From: Tetrahymena thermophila SB210
Taxonomy: Eukaryota > Ciliophora > Oligohymenophorea > Hymenostomatida > Tetrahymenidae
Direction: 5' to 3'
Assembly (NCBI RefSeq): GCF_000189635.1
Contig: NW_002476188.1
Coordinates: 62,001 to 126,000, forward strand
DNA: 64,000 nucleotides
Positions 50,226 to 60,608 of the stretch are shown here, piece by piece. Each line of letters begins with the position of its first letter. The stretch's first letter is position 1. Below the pieces are notes generated by a model. The model had not been told where the DNA came from, searched no databases, and was given only the letters and a program-made list of their open reading frames with translations. Position numbers and translations under genes: made by a program.

Positions 50226-50367
50226 TACTCGTGTTCATACATAACCAACTAAAAACTAAATAAAAAATGATAACTTTTAATAAATTGATTAGGTTTCTCC
50301 TACTAAATAAAATTTAACCACTCTTAGTAGTAATGAGTAGAATTAGTAAACTTATTATTACTAAAAT

Positions 50368-52263
50368 ATGAGCAACCAAAAGAATAATTTGAGTGCTTAA
50401 ATTTTAAACACTACAAATTCTAATTATTCTCCTTAAAAGTAACAATAGCAGAATCAACAATAATAATAGCAACAATAGCTTTTTTAAAATACAATAATCA
50501 AATAATCTCCTAAAACGAATGCCTAACTTACAACATAAATTTTAATTAAAAATAATTCTTAATATTAAACACAACAACAGCAACAATAAACTTTCTAAAA
50601 ATAATAAATGATTTAGCAGTAAGTTAAACAACCTCAAATATCTGCTTAAAATTTCAATATACAAGAGTAATCAACCTTTTATTTTAATCATCTAAGTTAG
50701 CACATTTTCAAATAAAAAATAGATCTCAATAATAAGAAGTTGATGCTAAAATGAATACAATGGACTAAAAAATAAACTTGTTAGTTTAAGAAATTAACTC
50801 TCTCTAAATTCTAATAGTAAAAAAAAATAAAGAAGCTAAGTATTGGAAGCAAAAGTACGAAGCTATCGATTAAAACATGGCTTCTTTTTTAAGCGTAATT
50901 AATAAAGTTAAAAAAATATTTTAAATAATAAATGAATTTAATTTCAAATTCTAATAATTAATTTAGTTTTTTAATTAGGCATTTCATTTAGATTTTTCCA
51001 CTTTTTTATGCTAATATTTTATTTTAAGTTATAATTTTTATCATTCGGGTAATCTTAAAAGATGTTTAAATTTTTAAAAATGCAATTTGAACAAAATTTT
51101 AAATAATTTGCATTTTAACCAAACTCAATTTGTGAAATTTAATAAATAAAATTTCTAATGATACCTTTATTAATGAATGACATTTATTTATAAAAAAAGG
51201 ATGAAGAAAAAGGAGAAAATTTAACACCAAGAAGATTGTAGAGGAATACTGACTCGGTGATTGAAGTAAGTTATTTGAAGCTGTTTCAAATTTAAAGAGT
51301 TGTATTATGATTTTAGGAAGAAAAGGATATAGAAAATAGTGAGGACTATCATAAAAGAGACTAATATATTAGTTAGTTAAAAAATAAAATAAAAGATTTA
51401 AACTAGCAACTATTTGATAAAGATCTTTATTATAAAGAGCAGCTAGATACGATTACAAAAATTATAAAGTAAAAAAAATTTAAATTCAAATTTAATAAAA
51501 TTTTATTTAAATATTTAGATAAAAAGATGAATATTTGTAATAGTATATTTCTCTCAATTAAGAATTATTAGATAAGATAGAAGTGTTGAGTTAATAATAG
51601 ACTCAGTTTTAGTAAGTGAAAGAAGATAATGAATAACTTTTTATAGATTTATAAAATAAATAAGAAATGATTGATAGACTCTAAAAATAATTAAATATTG
51701 ATGACAGGACATCTCTATACAATTCATAATGTAAAAATTTTGATGAAGATTTAACATAAGGCTTGGTCAGCAAGCTTAAATAAGAATGTACTATACTTTA
51801 ATCAGATTATTAAATTTTGTAGAGTTAATATAAATCTCTGAAAGCAGAAAATGAAAACTTGCAAGCAAGAGTGAATACCCTCTAATTCGCATAGACTAAA
51901 GGTACATTCTTTTCTAATGACTCTCCAAGCGTTTATGATAAGCTTGTATTTGATAGAAGCACCGAAATTAAAAAGCTTTAATAATAATTAAGTTAATATG
52001 CCACAGTAGTGTAAGAAATTCAAAATGAAGAAGACTTATAGGAAAGTTAGGGATTATAAAATTAGTCTAATAAATAAAATCTAGCAGATAGCTACCATTC
52101 CTCTCAAAGTAATAGAGATAGCTAAATGAAGCAGCAATAAATATTATTATCAGATTTTGCAAGTTAAAGAAACTATTCTCATCTATCTAACAATATATTT
52201 GCTGCTTCTTCATATAATAATAGTCCTTAAAAAGACCCAATTTTGCACCAAGAATCCATATGA
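50368..52263 (+). CDS. Q-rich coiled-coil protein (multi-exon model)
   Basis: Proposed exons: 50368-50666, 50723-50894, 51200-51265, 51317-51468 and 51519-52263. Introns: 50667-50722, 50895-51199 (GTAATTAAT to AAAAAAAG), 51266-51316 (GTAAGTT to ATTTTAG) and 51469-51518 (GTAAAAAA to ATATTTAG). The N-terminus is almost pure Q/N/S low complexity (MSNQKNNLSAQILNTTNSNY). From exon 2 there is coiled coil (KMNTMDQKINLLVQEINSLQ, KKNKEAKYWKQKYEAID), continuing in exons 4-5 (YISQLKNKIKDLNQQLFDKD, LDKIEVLSQQQTQFQQVKED, KSLKAENENLQARVNTLQFA). The tail is S/Q/N-rich, ending ILHQESI-TGA. The third intron boundary is the weakest; alternatively there are two genes, the second starting at ATG 51173 (MNDIYLQKKDEEKGEN). 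A centriolar or cytoskeletal role would be a guess. Confidence 0.62.
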
Positions 52264-53193
52264 TCAAATATAAAATAAACATCTATTAAATTTGAATTCA
52301 GATGATTCACCATCATCATCATCAAATAAACATCTAGAGAATTAATAATATAAAAAAGCAATTTATTTAATTTTTAAGATTTATTTACTCATTTTTGAAG
52401 TGATTATTTTTTTTTAGATAAGTAAACTTACTTATCTAATTAAATGATTTTTTTAAAAATATAATCAAAGTTAATTTGTTCTTATTTTAATTTATGTGTT
52501 TTGAGTTTATAAATATTATATATTAACAATTGAATGTGTTAAAAATAATCACAAATTTACATTTTAATTGATAATAAAAAAATAATTTTTTAATTTGATT
52601 AATTTTTTTTTTAACAAATAACAATAAATACTCTTTTTAAAAAATTTTAGATTTTTAAAGGACTTTAACGTCAATAAATTAAATAAAATAATAATTTTTT
52701 TGTATGAATATTGGTTAATGGACAAATTCAATCAATGTAATATTTTTTGGGATAAGTATAAATACAAATAATAAGAGCATCTTTTCTTTATTTAATTACA
52801 CAATATTTTAAATTTTTTAATAAACAATTTAATAATAATAAATTTAAAAAGGGAAATTAGTTTTTTTTTTTTTTCTTTTCTTTTCAGATAAAAAGAATAG
52901 AAGTTTGTAAGTAAGACTAATTCCTAAATTATATTTATTTCCATGTTTGTATTAAATGTATTTATAAAAAAAACAAATAGCTCTACAAAATAATAGATTG
53001 ATTTTTTTAAATAGATTTAGAGAGAATTAAAATAACCAATACAAATCAATCTTTATGCCAGGTAAATAAATTATTCGAAATATCATAAAATTAAAATCAA
53101 GTAGAATTATTAAAAAACTTTATAAAATTTGAATAAAGAGGACTAATAAAATAAATAACTAAGCTATAAAGTAAAGATAGAAACTATAAAAAA
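52264..53193. other. Intergenic upstream of tandem array B
   Basis: About 930 bp. It starts with a short CAT-rich stretch in the 3' flank of the coiled-coil gene and carries, at about 52701-52790, a block that recurs upstream of the next two array copies. Confidence 0.6.
52714..52760 (+). promoter_or_regulatory. Conserved upstream block of family B (copy 1)
   Basis: Contains AATGGACAAATTCAATCAAT and GGGATAAGTATAAATAC, followed by AATAAGAGCATCTTTTCTT. Counterparts are at 56516-56571 and 60126-60180. Each lies about 430-480 bp before its ATG, and the core GATAAGTATAAA is invariant while nearby AT DNA varies. It could be a promoter, a transcription start region of a long leader, or just inherited duplicate sequence. 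Confidence 0.4.
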
Positions 53194-55621
53194 ATGACTA
53201 TTTCAAAATTAGATTTGTTTTCTTCTTATTTCTACTTTAATATAAGAGGTTCATCTAATAGCAAAGGCACACTCTTTGGGTCTATTTTATCTTTAATAAT
53301 TATAACTATTACAATTTCATATTTAGGTTACCTCATTTAGTAGTATTTTACTAACTAAATAGAGCCTAATTACAGATCTTAAAGCTTTACAAATAGCGAT
53401 TCAATAAGTATGGATTTAACTGAAGATCTTATAGCATTTAGGTATGAAACTGAGTTCAATCTAAGTGTAGATGTTTTAGAAGCTTTATAGAATAAGACGT
53501 ATGTAGTTTATTAAGCTTATTTTAATTATATGAATCAAGGACAATAAAATTTGATTCCTTTGAATGTGGTATAATGTTCAAGCCCTGAGTTAAAAGGATA
53601 TTAATGCTTAGACTATTCATCAATAAAAATGAGTCCATCCTTGATATCTGATAACATTGACAAAATTTTAACTTAAGTATATATTTTACTTTATGGGTGT
53701 CTTGATTTAGATTCTCTAAAAACAACTATTCCAGATAACTGCGCTAGCTAATCAGATATTGATAATTTAATGAATTCTATGTATTCTGCATTAAAAATCT
53801 CTATAAAAACTTCACAATATAATACTAAATCTTAAAGATTAGAGTCATCCTACAGAAACTCTTTAATGTTTACCCTATCAAATTAATACATCTAATCAAT
53901 TTTAAAGGTATAAAAGCAAACAACTACTGTCAGGTAAGGCTTACTAATTTAATCTTCAACAAATTTTACATCTCCTCTATAGTATACATCAGAAACTCAG
54001 TCACTAGATAGGTAGTCTGCAATTCAACTAGCTAATATAGCTTGTTATGCTTAAGGAACCATACAAGTAGATGAGTTATATTAGGAAATTTATGTACAGT
54101 ATCCTACAATTCCGACCATTTTATCTCTTGCAAACAGTATATTTTAAGTATTAATGCTATTAGGATTTGTAGCGAGAAGATTTTCTATGAGCTCTATTAA
54201 TAAAGAACTATTTGTAATATTACTGTAAAGTATATACTAAGATACTTACTTTAAATTATTAAAATCAAATAATTTAATAGATAATTGCTAAGAAGAGTAG
54301 TAATAAATACAAATTAATAATAATTTATTATGTTAAAATTAAACAGATGAATCTGAAATAAAAAATATTGATGAAAAAAATAATGAAGATAAAACTTAGG
54401 AAAAATAAAATAACATGAACCGTTCTCTCTTTTTAAGGTCAGTTAGAATGTTGGACATGTAAAATTCAGCCAATAAAAAAGTGATGGTTGATTAAGATTT
54501 TAAGTAAGATAATAAACATTCTGAACCCTCAAAGTTATATAAAACCTTGAAAAAAATGCAACAATAAAATTAGAATATAATTAATGATGAAGAAAGCATG
54601 AATAAATCAAACAGTTATTTTTATAACTCGCAACATAGAATTAAAAATGAAAAAAATTTTAACAACAGCAGTTTTTTTTATGATCATAATTAAATTTAAA
54701 ACTCAACAATTTTGTAACAATTTCAAGATTCAAATCATAATTCATTATCTCCAAGCAATATTAAACTGAAAAACCATAATATTACATAAGATAATACAAT
54801 ATTTAATAAATGTTTATCCTTTTAAATGAAGTAAAAAAATTTAATGGAACATTCTGAGAAATAGTTGATTTTATAAAAAAGGTTAGAATTATTTTAAAAT
54901 AAAAAAATTAAAAGTTAAATTCAAAAGATACTTTTCCAAAAAAGGTATTTTCTCAATTATTTTAAAATCTCATCAAATAATTAAATATTTATTTATTTGG
55001 TATTTTTTAATTGATTTATTTATTTATTGGTTTATTTATAAGGTTATGTCAAAGGCAAAAATCTGAGAATGACCCAAAGACTTTAAATGATAATTAAAAA
55101 AAGAAAATTTAGAATATTGTGGAAAAAGATTTTGATATCTTTTAATTTTATAAAGATATTTTGTTTTTGAAAAAAGCAGTAATGATTTTACTTGATGAAG
55201 ACTAATTAGCTGCTTTGCAACAAGTAGGATGCTCAGATTAATTTTTTGAGTTAGACTTAAAAGATTTAGAAAAAGATACAACTAATTTAGGTAATTTCAT
55301 TAATGCTAAATTATTTTTTCTATAAATNNNNNNNNNNNNNNNNNNNNNNNNNNNNNNNNNNNNNNNNNNNNNNNNNNNNNNNNNNNNNNNNNNNNNNNNN
55401 NNNNNNNNNNNNNNNNNNNNNNNNNNNTTTTTTCTATAAATTATTTTAATAAAAAAGATAACCTATGTAACCATTATGAAAAGTAATATGCTATTTCATT
55501 ATCAGATGAACTAAAAAATCAATATCTAAAAAATTTCTATGAGAAATTCCAAAATAAAAAAAAGCTAACGAATACAGATTTAAAAATTATGTCCTCTCTT
55601 TAGACTATTTTCAAAATTTGA
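53194..55621 (+). CDS. Tandem family B membrane protein, copy 1
   Basis: Three exons: 53194-54944, 55043-55290 and 55458-55621, giving 720 aa. Intron 1 is GTATTTTC to TTTATAAG, intron 2 GTAATTTC to AAAAAAG and contains the 100-N gap. Phases agree exactly with copies 2 and 3. The start is MTISKLDLFSSYFYFNIRGS; a TM helix follows in LFGSILSLIIITITISYLGY. A soluble block has DLTEDLIAFRYETEFNLSVD, CSSPELKGYQCLDYSS and YGCLDLDSLKTTIPDNCAS, then a second TM near TILSLANSIFQVLMLLGFVA, a Q/N/S-rich tail, and a conserved C-terminal domain with KKAVMILLDEDQLAALQQVG. This belongs to a large ciliate membrane-protein family whose N-terminus reads like SLLDxFTSxFxFNIxG; function unknown to me. Confidence 0.85.
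55328..55427. other. 100-N assembly gap inside intron 2, probably of zero true length
   Basis: Exactly 100 N. The 14 bases left of the gap (TTTTTTCTATAAAT) are repeated exactly on its right. In copies 2 and 3 the same intron position reads through with that 14-mer only once (copy 3 has one difference). Removing the gap and one copy of the overlap restores an intron of about 53 bp and a gene-to-gene spacing of about 3658 bp, against 3643 bp between copies 2 and 3. Confidence 0.9.
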
Positions 55622-56223
55622 TACTAAAATTATGTTATAAATTATTAATTAAAGGCAATAAATATAAACCTTTTAGCCATTTAAAGTTTATCTATATTTT
55701 TCAAAAAATTAATTTTTTCTCTGTTTTTCTTTTAAAAAATATAATATATCTTTATTAAACTCAAAAATAAAATAAATTTATCATTCTTTATGTTAAGAAA
55801 TTGATTTTCTATTTTAAAATCAAGTAAAAAATTTAATTTATAACTATCAAAAAAAAAATTTAATTAAAAAAAATATCTCTTTATTAACTTTATGTATAAT
55901 TTTATTTAATTATATTTTTATTAATTTAAAAAAAAGAGAATTTATATTTATGTCTCTTCAATTTATAAACATATACATTATTATTCTTTTTAATTTTTTT
56001 GTCATTTACTTTTAATTCATCTTATAAAATTTTTTCCTTTGAGTGCTTAACAATACCTTATCCATCATAATTATCATATCTAAAATTTTTGAATAAATTT
56101 ATTAAAAATAAATATATATTAATTAAAATAATTTTAAAATTACTCAACAGGGAAGTCAATTTGATGATTATCTATTATTTTTAGCTTTTAGAATGAAAAT
56201 ACCTTAATATCTAAAATTTCAGT

Positions 56224-56262
56224 GTATAGCCTTGAAAAAGGCAGTGCCCTAGGGTACTATGC
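56224..56262. ncRNA. GC-rich foldable islet, candidate structured RNA (copy 1)
   Basis: In otherwise AT-only spacer, GTATAG (56224-56229) can pair with CTATGC (56257-56262). Inside lie a 4-bp hairpin CCTT-GAAA-AAGG with a GNRA tetraloop (56230-56241) and a second hairpin built on the palindrome CCCTAGGG (56247-56254). Together they form a three-way-junction-like fold. The copy at 59866-59904 differs by G to A in the outer stem (turning a T-G wobble into T-A) and T to C beside the tetraloop (losing one pair). Transcription direction is unknown. It could also be a protein-binding palindrome. Confidence 0.35.
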
Positions 56263-56515
56263 ATATATATAATTAAAAAAGAAATATTTCATTTGGTTAA
56301 CTATTTTATTTGAGAAAATATAAAAATAATAAATAGTAAATATGTAATAATTAAATAAGTAAAATATGTAAATATTAAACAATAAAATAGCTTAAATATT
56401 TAAATTTCATCTTTTTATAAAATTTATATCTTTAAAGTGCTTTTATTAGACTTTTATATTTAAGTTCAAAAAGTCAATAAATTAAATTAAAAAATTATTT
56501 TTTGTATAAATATAG

Positions 56516-56571
56516 GTCTATGGACAAATTCTATCAATGCCATATTTATTTTAGGATAAGTATAAAAATAA
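56516..56571 (+). promoter_or_regulatory. Conserved upstream block of family B (copy 2)
   Basis: Matches the blocks before copies 1 and 3: TCTATGGACAAATTCTATCA, then TTAGGATAAGTATAAAAATA, about 400-450 bp ahead of the ATG. The AAGAGCATCTTTTCTT extension seen in copies 1 and 3 is missing here. Confidence 0.4.
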
Positions 56572-56965
56572 ATTAAAAAAAATTTTTAAAACAATTATTA
56601 TAATTTATTATAATAAATTTAAATTGCATAATTGATTAGTGTTATTATATTTTATTTTCTTTTATTTTAAGGTTTAAAGCATAGAAACTTATTTTAGATC
56701 TACTCTTTCTTAAATTTTATTTAACTCTATGTTTGAAATATAAAGTAAAATAAATAGCTCTAAAAAACCAAAGATTGATTTTTTTAAATAAATTTTAGAG
56801 ATAATTAAAATAATCAATACAAACCAGCCTTTAATTATTAGAAATATCATAAAATTAAAATCAAGTAGAATTATTAAAAAACTTTATAAAATTTGAATAA
56901 AGAGAACTAATAAACATAAAATAAATAATTAAGCTACAAGTAAGATAGATAGAAGCTATAAAAAA

Positions 56966-59278
56966 ATGACTATTTCAAAGTTAGATTTGTTTTCATCTTA
57001 TTTCTACTTTAATATAAGAGGTTCATCTAATAGCAAAGGCACACTCTTTGGGTCTATTTTATCTCTACTAATTATAACCATTACAATTTCATATTTATGC
57101 TACCTTTTTTAGCAGTATTTTACTAACTAAATAGAGCCTAATTACAGATCTTAAAGCTTTACAAATAGTGATTCAATAAGTATGGATTTAACTGAAGATC
57201 TTATAGCATTTAGGTATGAATCTGAGTTCAATCTAAGTGTAGATGTTTTGGAAGCTTAATAGAATAAGACTTACATAGTTTATTTAGCTTAATTTATTTA
57301 TATGAATCAAGGCCAATAAAATATTATTACTTTAAATGTGGTATAATGTACAAGCCCTGAATTAGAAGGATATTACTGCTTAGACTATTCATCAATAAAA
57401 ATGAGTTAATCCTTAATATCTGATAAAATTAACAAAATTTTGGCTTCAGTATAGATTTTAGTTTATGGGTGTCTTGATTTAGATTCTCTAAAAACAACTA
57501 TTCCAGATAACTGCGCTAGCTAATCAGATATTGATAATTTAATGAATTCTATATATTCTGCATTAAAAATCTCTATAAAAACTTCACAATATAATACTAA
57601 ATCTTAGAGATTAGAGTCATCCTACAGAAACTATCTAATGTTTACCCTATCAAATCAATTCATCTAATCAGTTTTAAAGGTACAAAAGCAAACAACTACT
57701 GTCAAGTAAGGCATACTGATTTAATCTTCAACTAATTTTACTTCTCCTCTATAATATACATCAGAAACTCAATCACTAGATAGGTAGTCTGCAATTCAAC
57801 TAGCTAATTTAGCTTGTTATGCTTTAGGAACCATACAAGTAGATGAGTTGTATTAGGAAATTTATGTACAGTATCCTACAATTCCGACCATTTTATCTCT
57901 TGCAAACAGTATATTTTAATTATTAATGCTATTAGGATTTGTAGCGAGAAGATTTTCTATGAGCTCTATTAACAAATAATTGTTTGTAATACTACTTAAA
58001 AGTATATACTAAGAAACTTACTTTAAATTATTAAAATCAAATAATTTAATAGATAATTGCTTAGAAGAGTAGTAATAAATACAAATTAATAATAATCAAT
58101 TATGTTTAAATTAAACAGATGAATCTGAAATAAAAAATATTGAGGAAACAAATAATGAAGATAAAACTTAGGAAAAATAGAACAAAATAAAGAGTTCTAT
58201 CTTTTTAAGGTCAGTTAAAACGTTGGACATGTAACATTCAATCAATAAAAAAGTGATGGCTGATTAAAATTTTAAGTAAGATAATAAATATTCTGAACCC
58301 CCAAAGTTACACTAAATCTTCTAAAAAATTCAATAATAATAAAATTATAATTTATCAAATGATGAAGATAGCATGAATAAATCAAACAGTTATTCTTAGA
58401 ACTCGCCAAATAGTATTAAAAATGAAAAAAATTATAACAACAGAAATTCTTTTTATCATCATTATTAAATTTAAAACGCAACAATTTTGTAACAATTTCA
58501 AGATTCAAATCATAATTCATTATCTCCAAGCAATTTTAAACTGAAAAACCATAATATTACATAAGATAATACAATATTTAATAAATGTTTATCCTTTTAA
58601 ATGAAGTAAAAAAATTTAATAGGACACCCTGAGAAATAGTTGGTTTTATAGAAAAGGTTAGAATTATTTTAAAATAAAAAAATAACAAGTTAAATTCAAA
58701 GGTTACTTTTCCAAAAAAGGTATTTTCTCAATTATTTTAAATTCTCATCAAATAATAAAAAATTTATTTACTTATTTGGTATTTTTTTTATTGATTTATT
58801 TATTTATTGGTTTATTTATAAGGTTATGCCAAAGGCAAAAATCTGAGAATGACCCAAAGACCTTAAATAATAATTAAAAAAAGAAAATTTAAAATATTGT
58901 CTAAAAAGATTTTGATATCTTTTAATTTTATAAAGATATTTTGTTTTTGAAAAAAGCAGTAATGATTTTACTTGATGAAGATTAATTAGCTGCTTTACAA
59001 CAAGTAGGATGCTCAAATTAATTTTTAGATTTAGACTTAAAAGAATTAGAAAAAGATACAACTAATTTAGGTAATTTCATTCATGCTAAATTATTTTTTC
59101 TATAAATTATTTTAATAAAAAAGATAACCTATGTAACCATTATGAAAAATAATATGCTATTTCCTTATCAGATGAACTAAAAAATCAATTTCTAAAAAAT
59201 TTCTATGAGAAATTCTAAAATAAAAAAAAGCTAACTAATACAGATTTAAAAATTATGTCTTCTATTATCAAAATTTGA
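56966..59278 (+). CDS. Tandem family B membrane protein, copy 2
   Basis: Exons 56966-58719, 58823-59070 and 59124-59278; 718 aa. Splice sites and phases are identical to copies 1 and 3. Start MTISKLDLFSSYFYFNIRGS. Its 5' flank and first roughly 400 codon-bases are nearly identical to copy 3 (for example CYLFQQYFTNQIEPNYRSQS), whereas further down it is closer to copy 1 in places, indicating mosaic ancestry. The C-terminus is shortened in frame by a 9-nt loss near the end (SSIIKI-TGA versus SSLQTIFKI in copy 1). It keeps both TM segments and the C-terminal block KKAVMILLDEDQLAALQQVG. No internal TGA, so it appears functional. Confidence 0.85.
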
Positions 59279-59865
59279 TCCTAAAATTATGTCATAAATT
59301 ATTAATTAAAGGTAATAAATATAAAACCTTTTAGCCATTTAAAGTTTATCTATATTTTTCAAAAAATTAATTTTTTCTCTCTGTTTTTCTTTTAAAAAAT
59401 ATAATATTTCTTCATTAAACTCAAAAATAAAATAAATTTATAATTCTTTAAGTTAAGAAATTGATTTTCTATTTTAAAATCAAATAAAAATTTAATAAAG
59501 CAATTTAATTTATAACTATTAAATAAAAATTTAATTAAAAAAATATATCTTTTTATTCAATTATTATTGCTATTCGTGGTTATTTTTTTTTTTGTAGATA
59601 GCAATCTACTTATAAAATTAAAATAAAAAATTAATTAATTAATTTATAATTTTGATGTTATTATAATTAAAAATGTTTTTATGTTTATTTTTTAATTTTA
59701 AATAAATTTAAGATATTATTATTTTATTTCAAAAAAATCATAAAATTATTTACAATTATGTTTTTTATTAATTATATGAATATTATTTTATTTAATTATA
59801 TTTTTTAATATATATTTAAGAAAATTTATATTTTATGTAATTACCTTAATATCTAAAATTTCAGT

Positions 59866-59904
59866 GTATAGCCTCGAAAAAGGCAGTGCCCTAGGGTACT
59901 ATAC
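59866..59904. ncRNA. GC-rich foldable islet, candidate structured RNA (copy 2)
   Basis: Second occurrence of the element at 56224-56262, also about 600 bp downstream of a family B gene. The outer stem is fully Watson-Crick here (GTATAG with CTATAC); the inner hairpin reads CCTC-GAAA-AAGG with a mismatched closing pair; the CCCTAGGG palindrome is unchanged. It is embedded in about 200 bp shared between the two spacers. It is absent after copy 3 and before copy 1. Confidence 0.35.
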
Positions 59905-60125
59905 ATATATATAATTAAAAAGCAAATATTTCATTTGGTTAACTATTTTATTTAAGAAAATATGAAAATAATAAATATGTGATAATTAAATATGTAAAAT
60001 ATGAAAACATTAAACAATAAAATAGCTTAAATATTTAAATTTCATCATTTTATAAAGTTTTAGATTTTTAATTTATATGTATGTTCTCAATAAATTAAAT
60101 AAAAAAATTATTTTTTGTATAAATT

Positions 60126-60180
60126 TAGGTCTATTGACAAAGTCTTTCAATGCATATTTATTTTAGGATAAGTATAAAAA
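60126..60180 (+). promoter_or_regulatory. Conserved upstream block of family B (copy 3)
   Basis: Reads AGGTCTATTGACAAAGTCTT, then TTTTAGGATAAGTATAAAAA, followed by AATAAGAGCATCTTTTCTTG shared with copy 1. It lies about 430-480 bp before the ATG. Position and the invariant GATAAGTATAAA core match copies 1 and 2. Confidence 0.4.
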
Positions 60181-60608
60181 TAAATAATAAGAGCATCTTT
60201 TCTTGAGTTAATTGTACAATATTAATAAATTTTTTTAAACAATTTTTATTTTAATAATAATAAATTTAAATGGTAATTCATTAGTCTTATTTAATTTCTT
60301 TTCTTTTATTATTAGGTAAAAAGAATAGAAACTTATTTAGCTGTACTCTTTCCTAAATTTCATTTATTTCTATGTTTGAAATATAAAATAAAACAAATAG
60401 ATCTACAAAACAAAAGATTGAATTTCTTTAATAAATTTTAGAGATAATTAAAATAATCAATACAAACCAGCCTTTAATTATTAGAAATATCATAAAATTA
60501 AAATCAAGTAGAATTATTAAAAAACTTTATAAAATTTGAATAAAGAGAACTAATAAACATAAAATAAATAATTAAGCTACAAATAAGATAGATAGGAGCT
60601 ATAAAAAA

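Larger units (their letters stand above)
55622..56965. other. Spacer between family B copies 1 and 2
   Basis: About 1.34 kb. The first 150 bp (AAACCTTTTAGCCATTTAAA region) is shared with the 3' flanks of copies 2 and 3. A GC-rich islet at 56220-56265 and an upstream block at 56516-56571 are listed separately. The rest is AT-rich with no coding frame. Confidence 0.6.
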
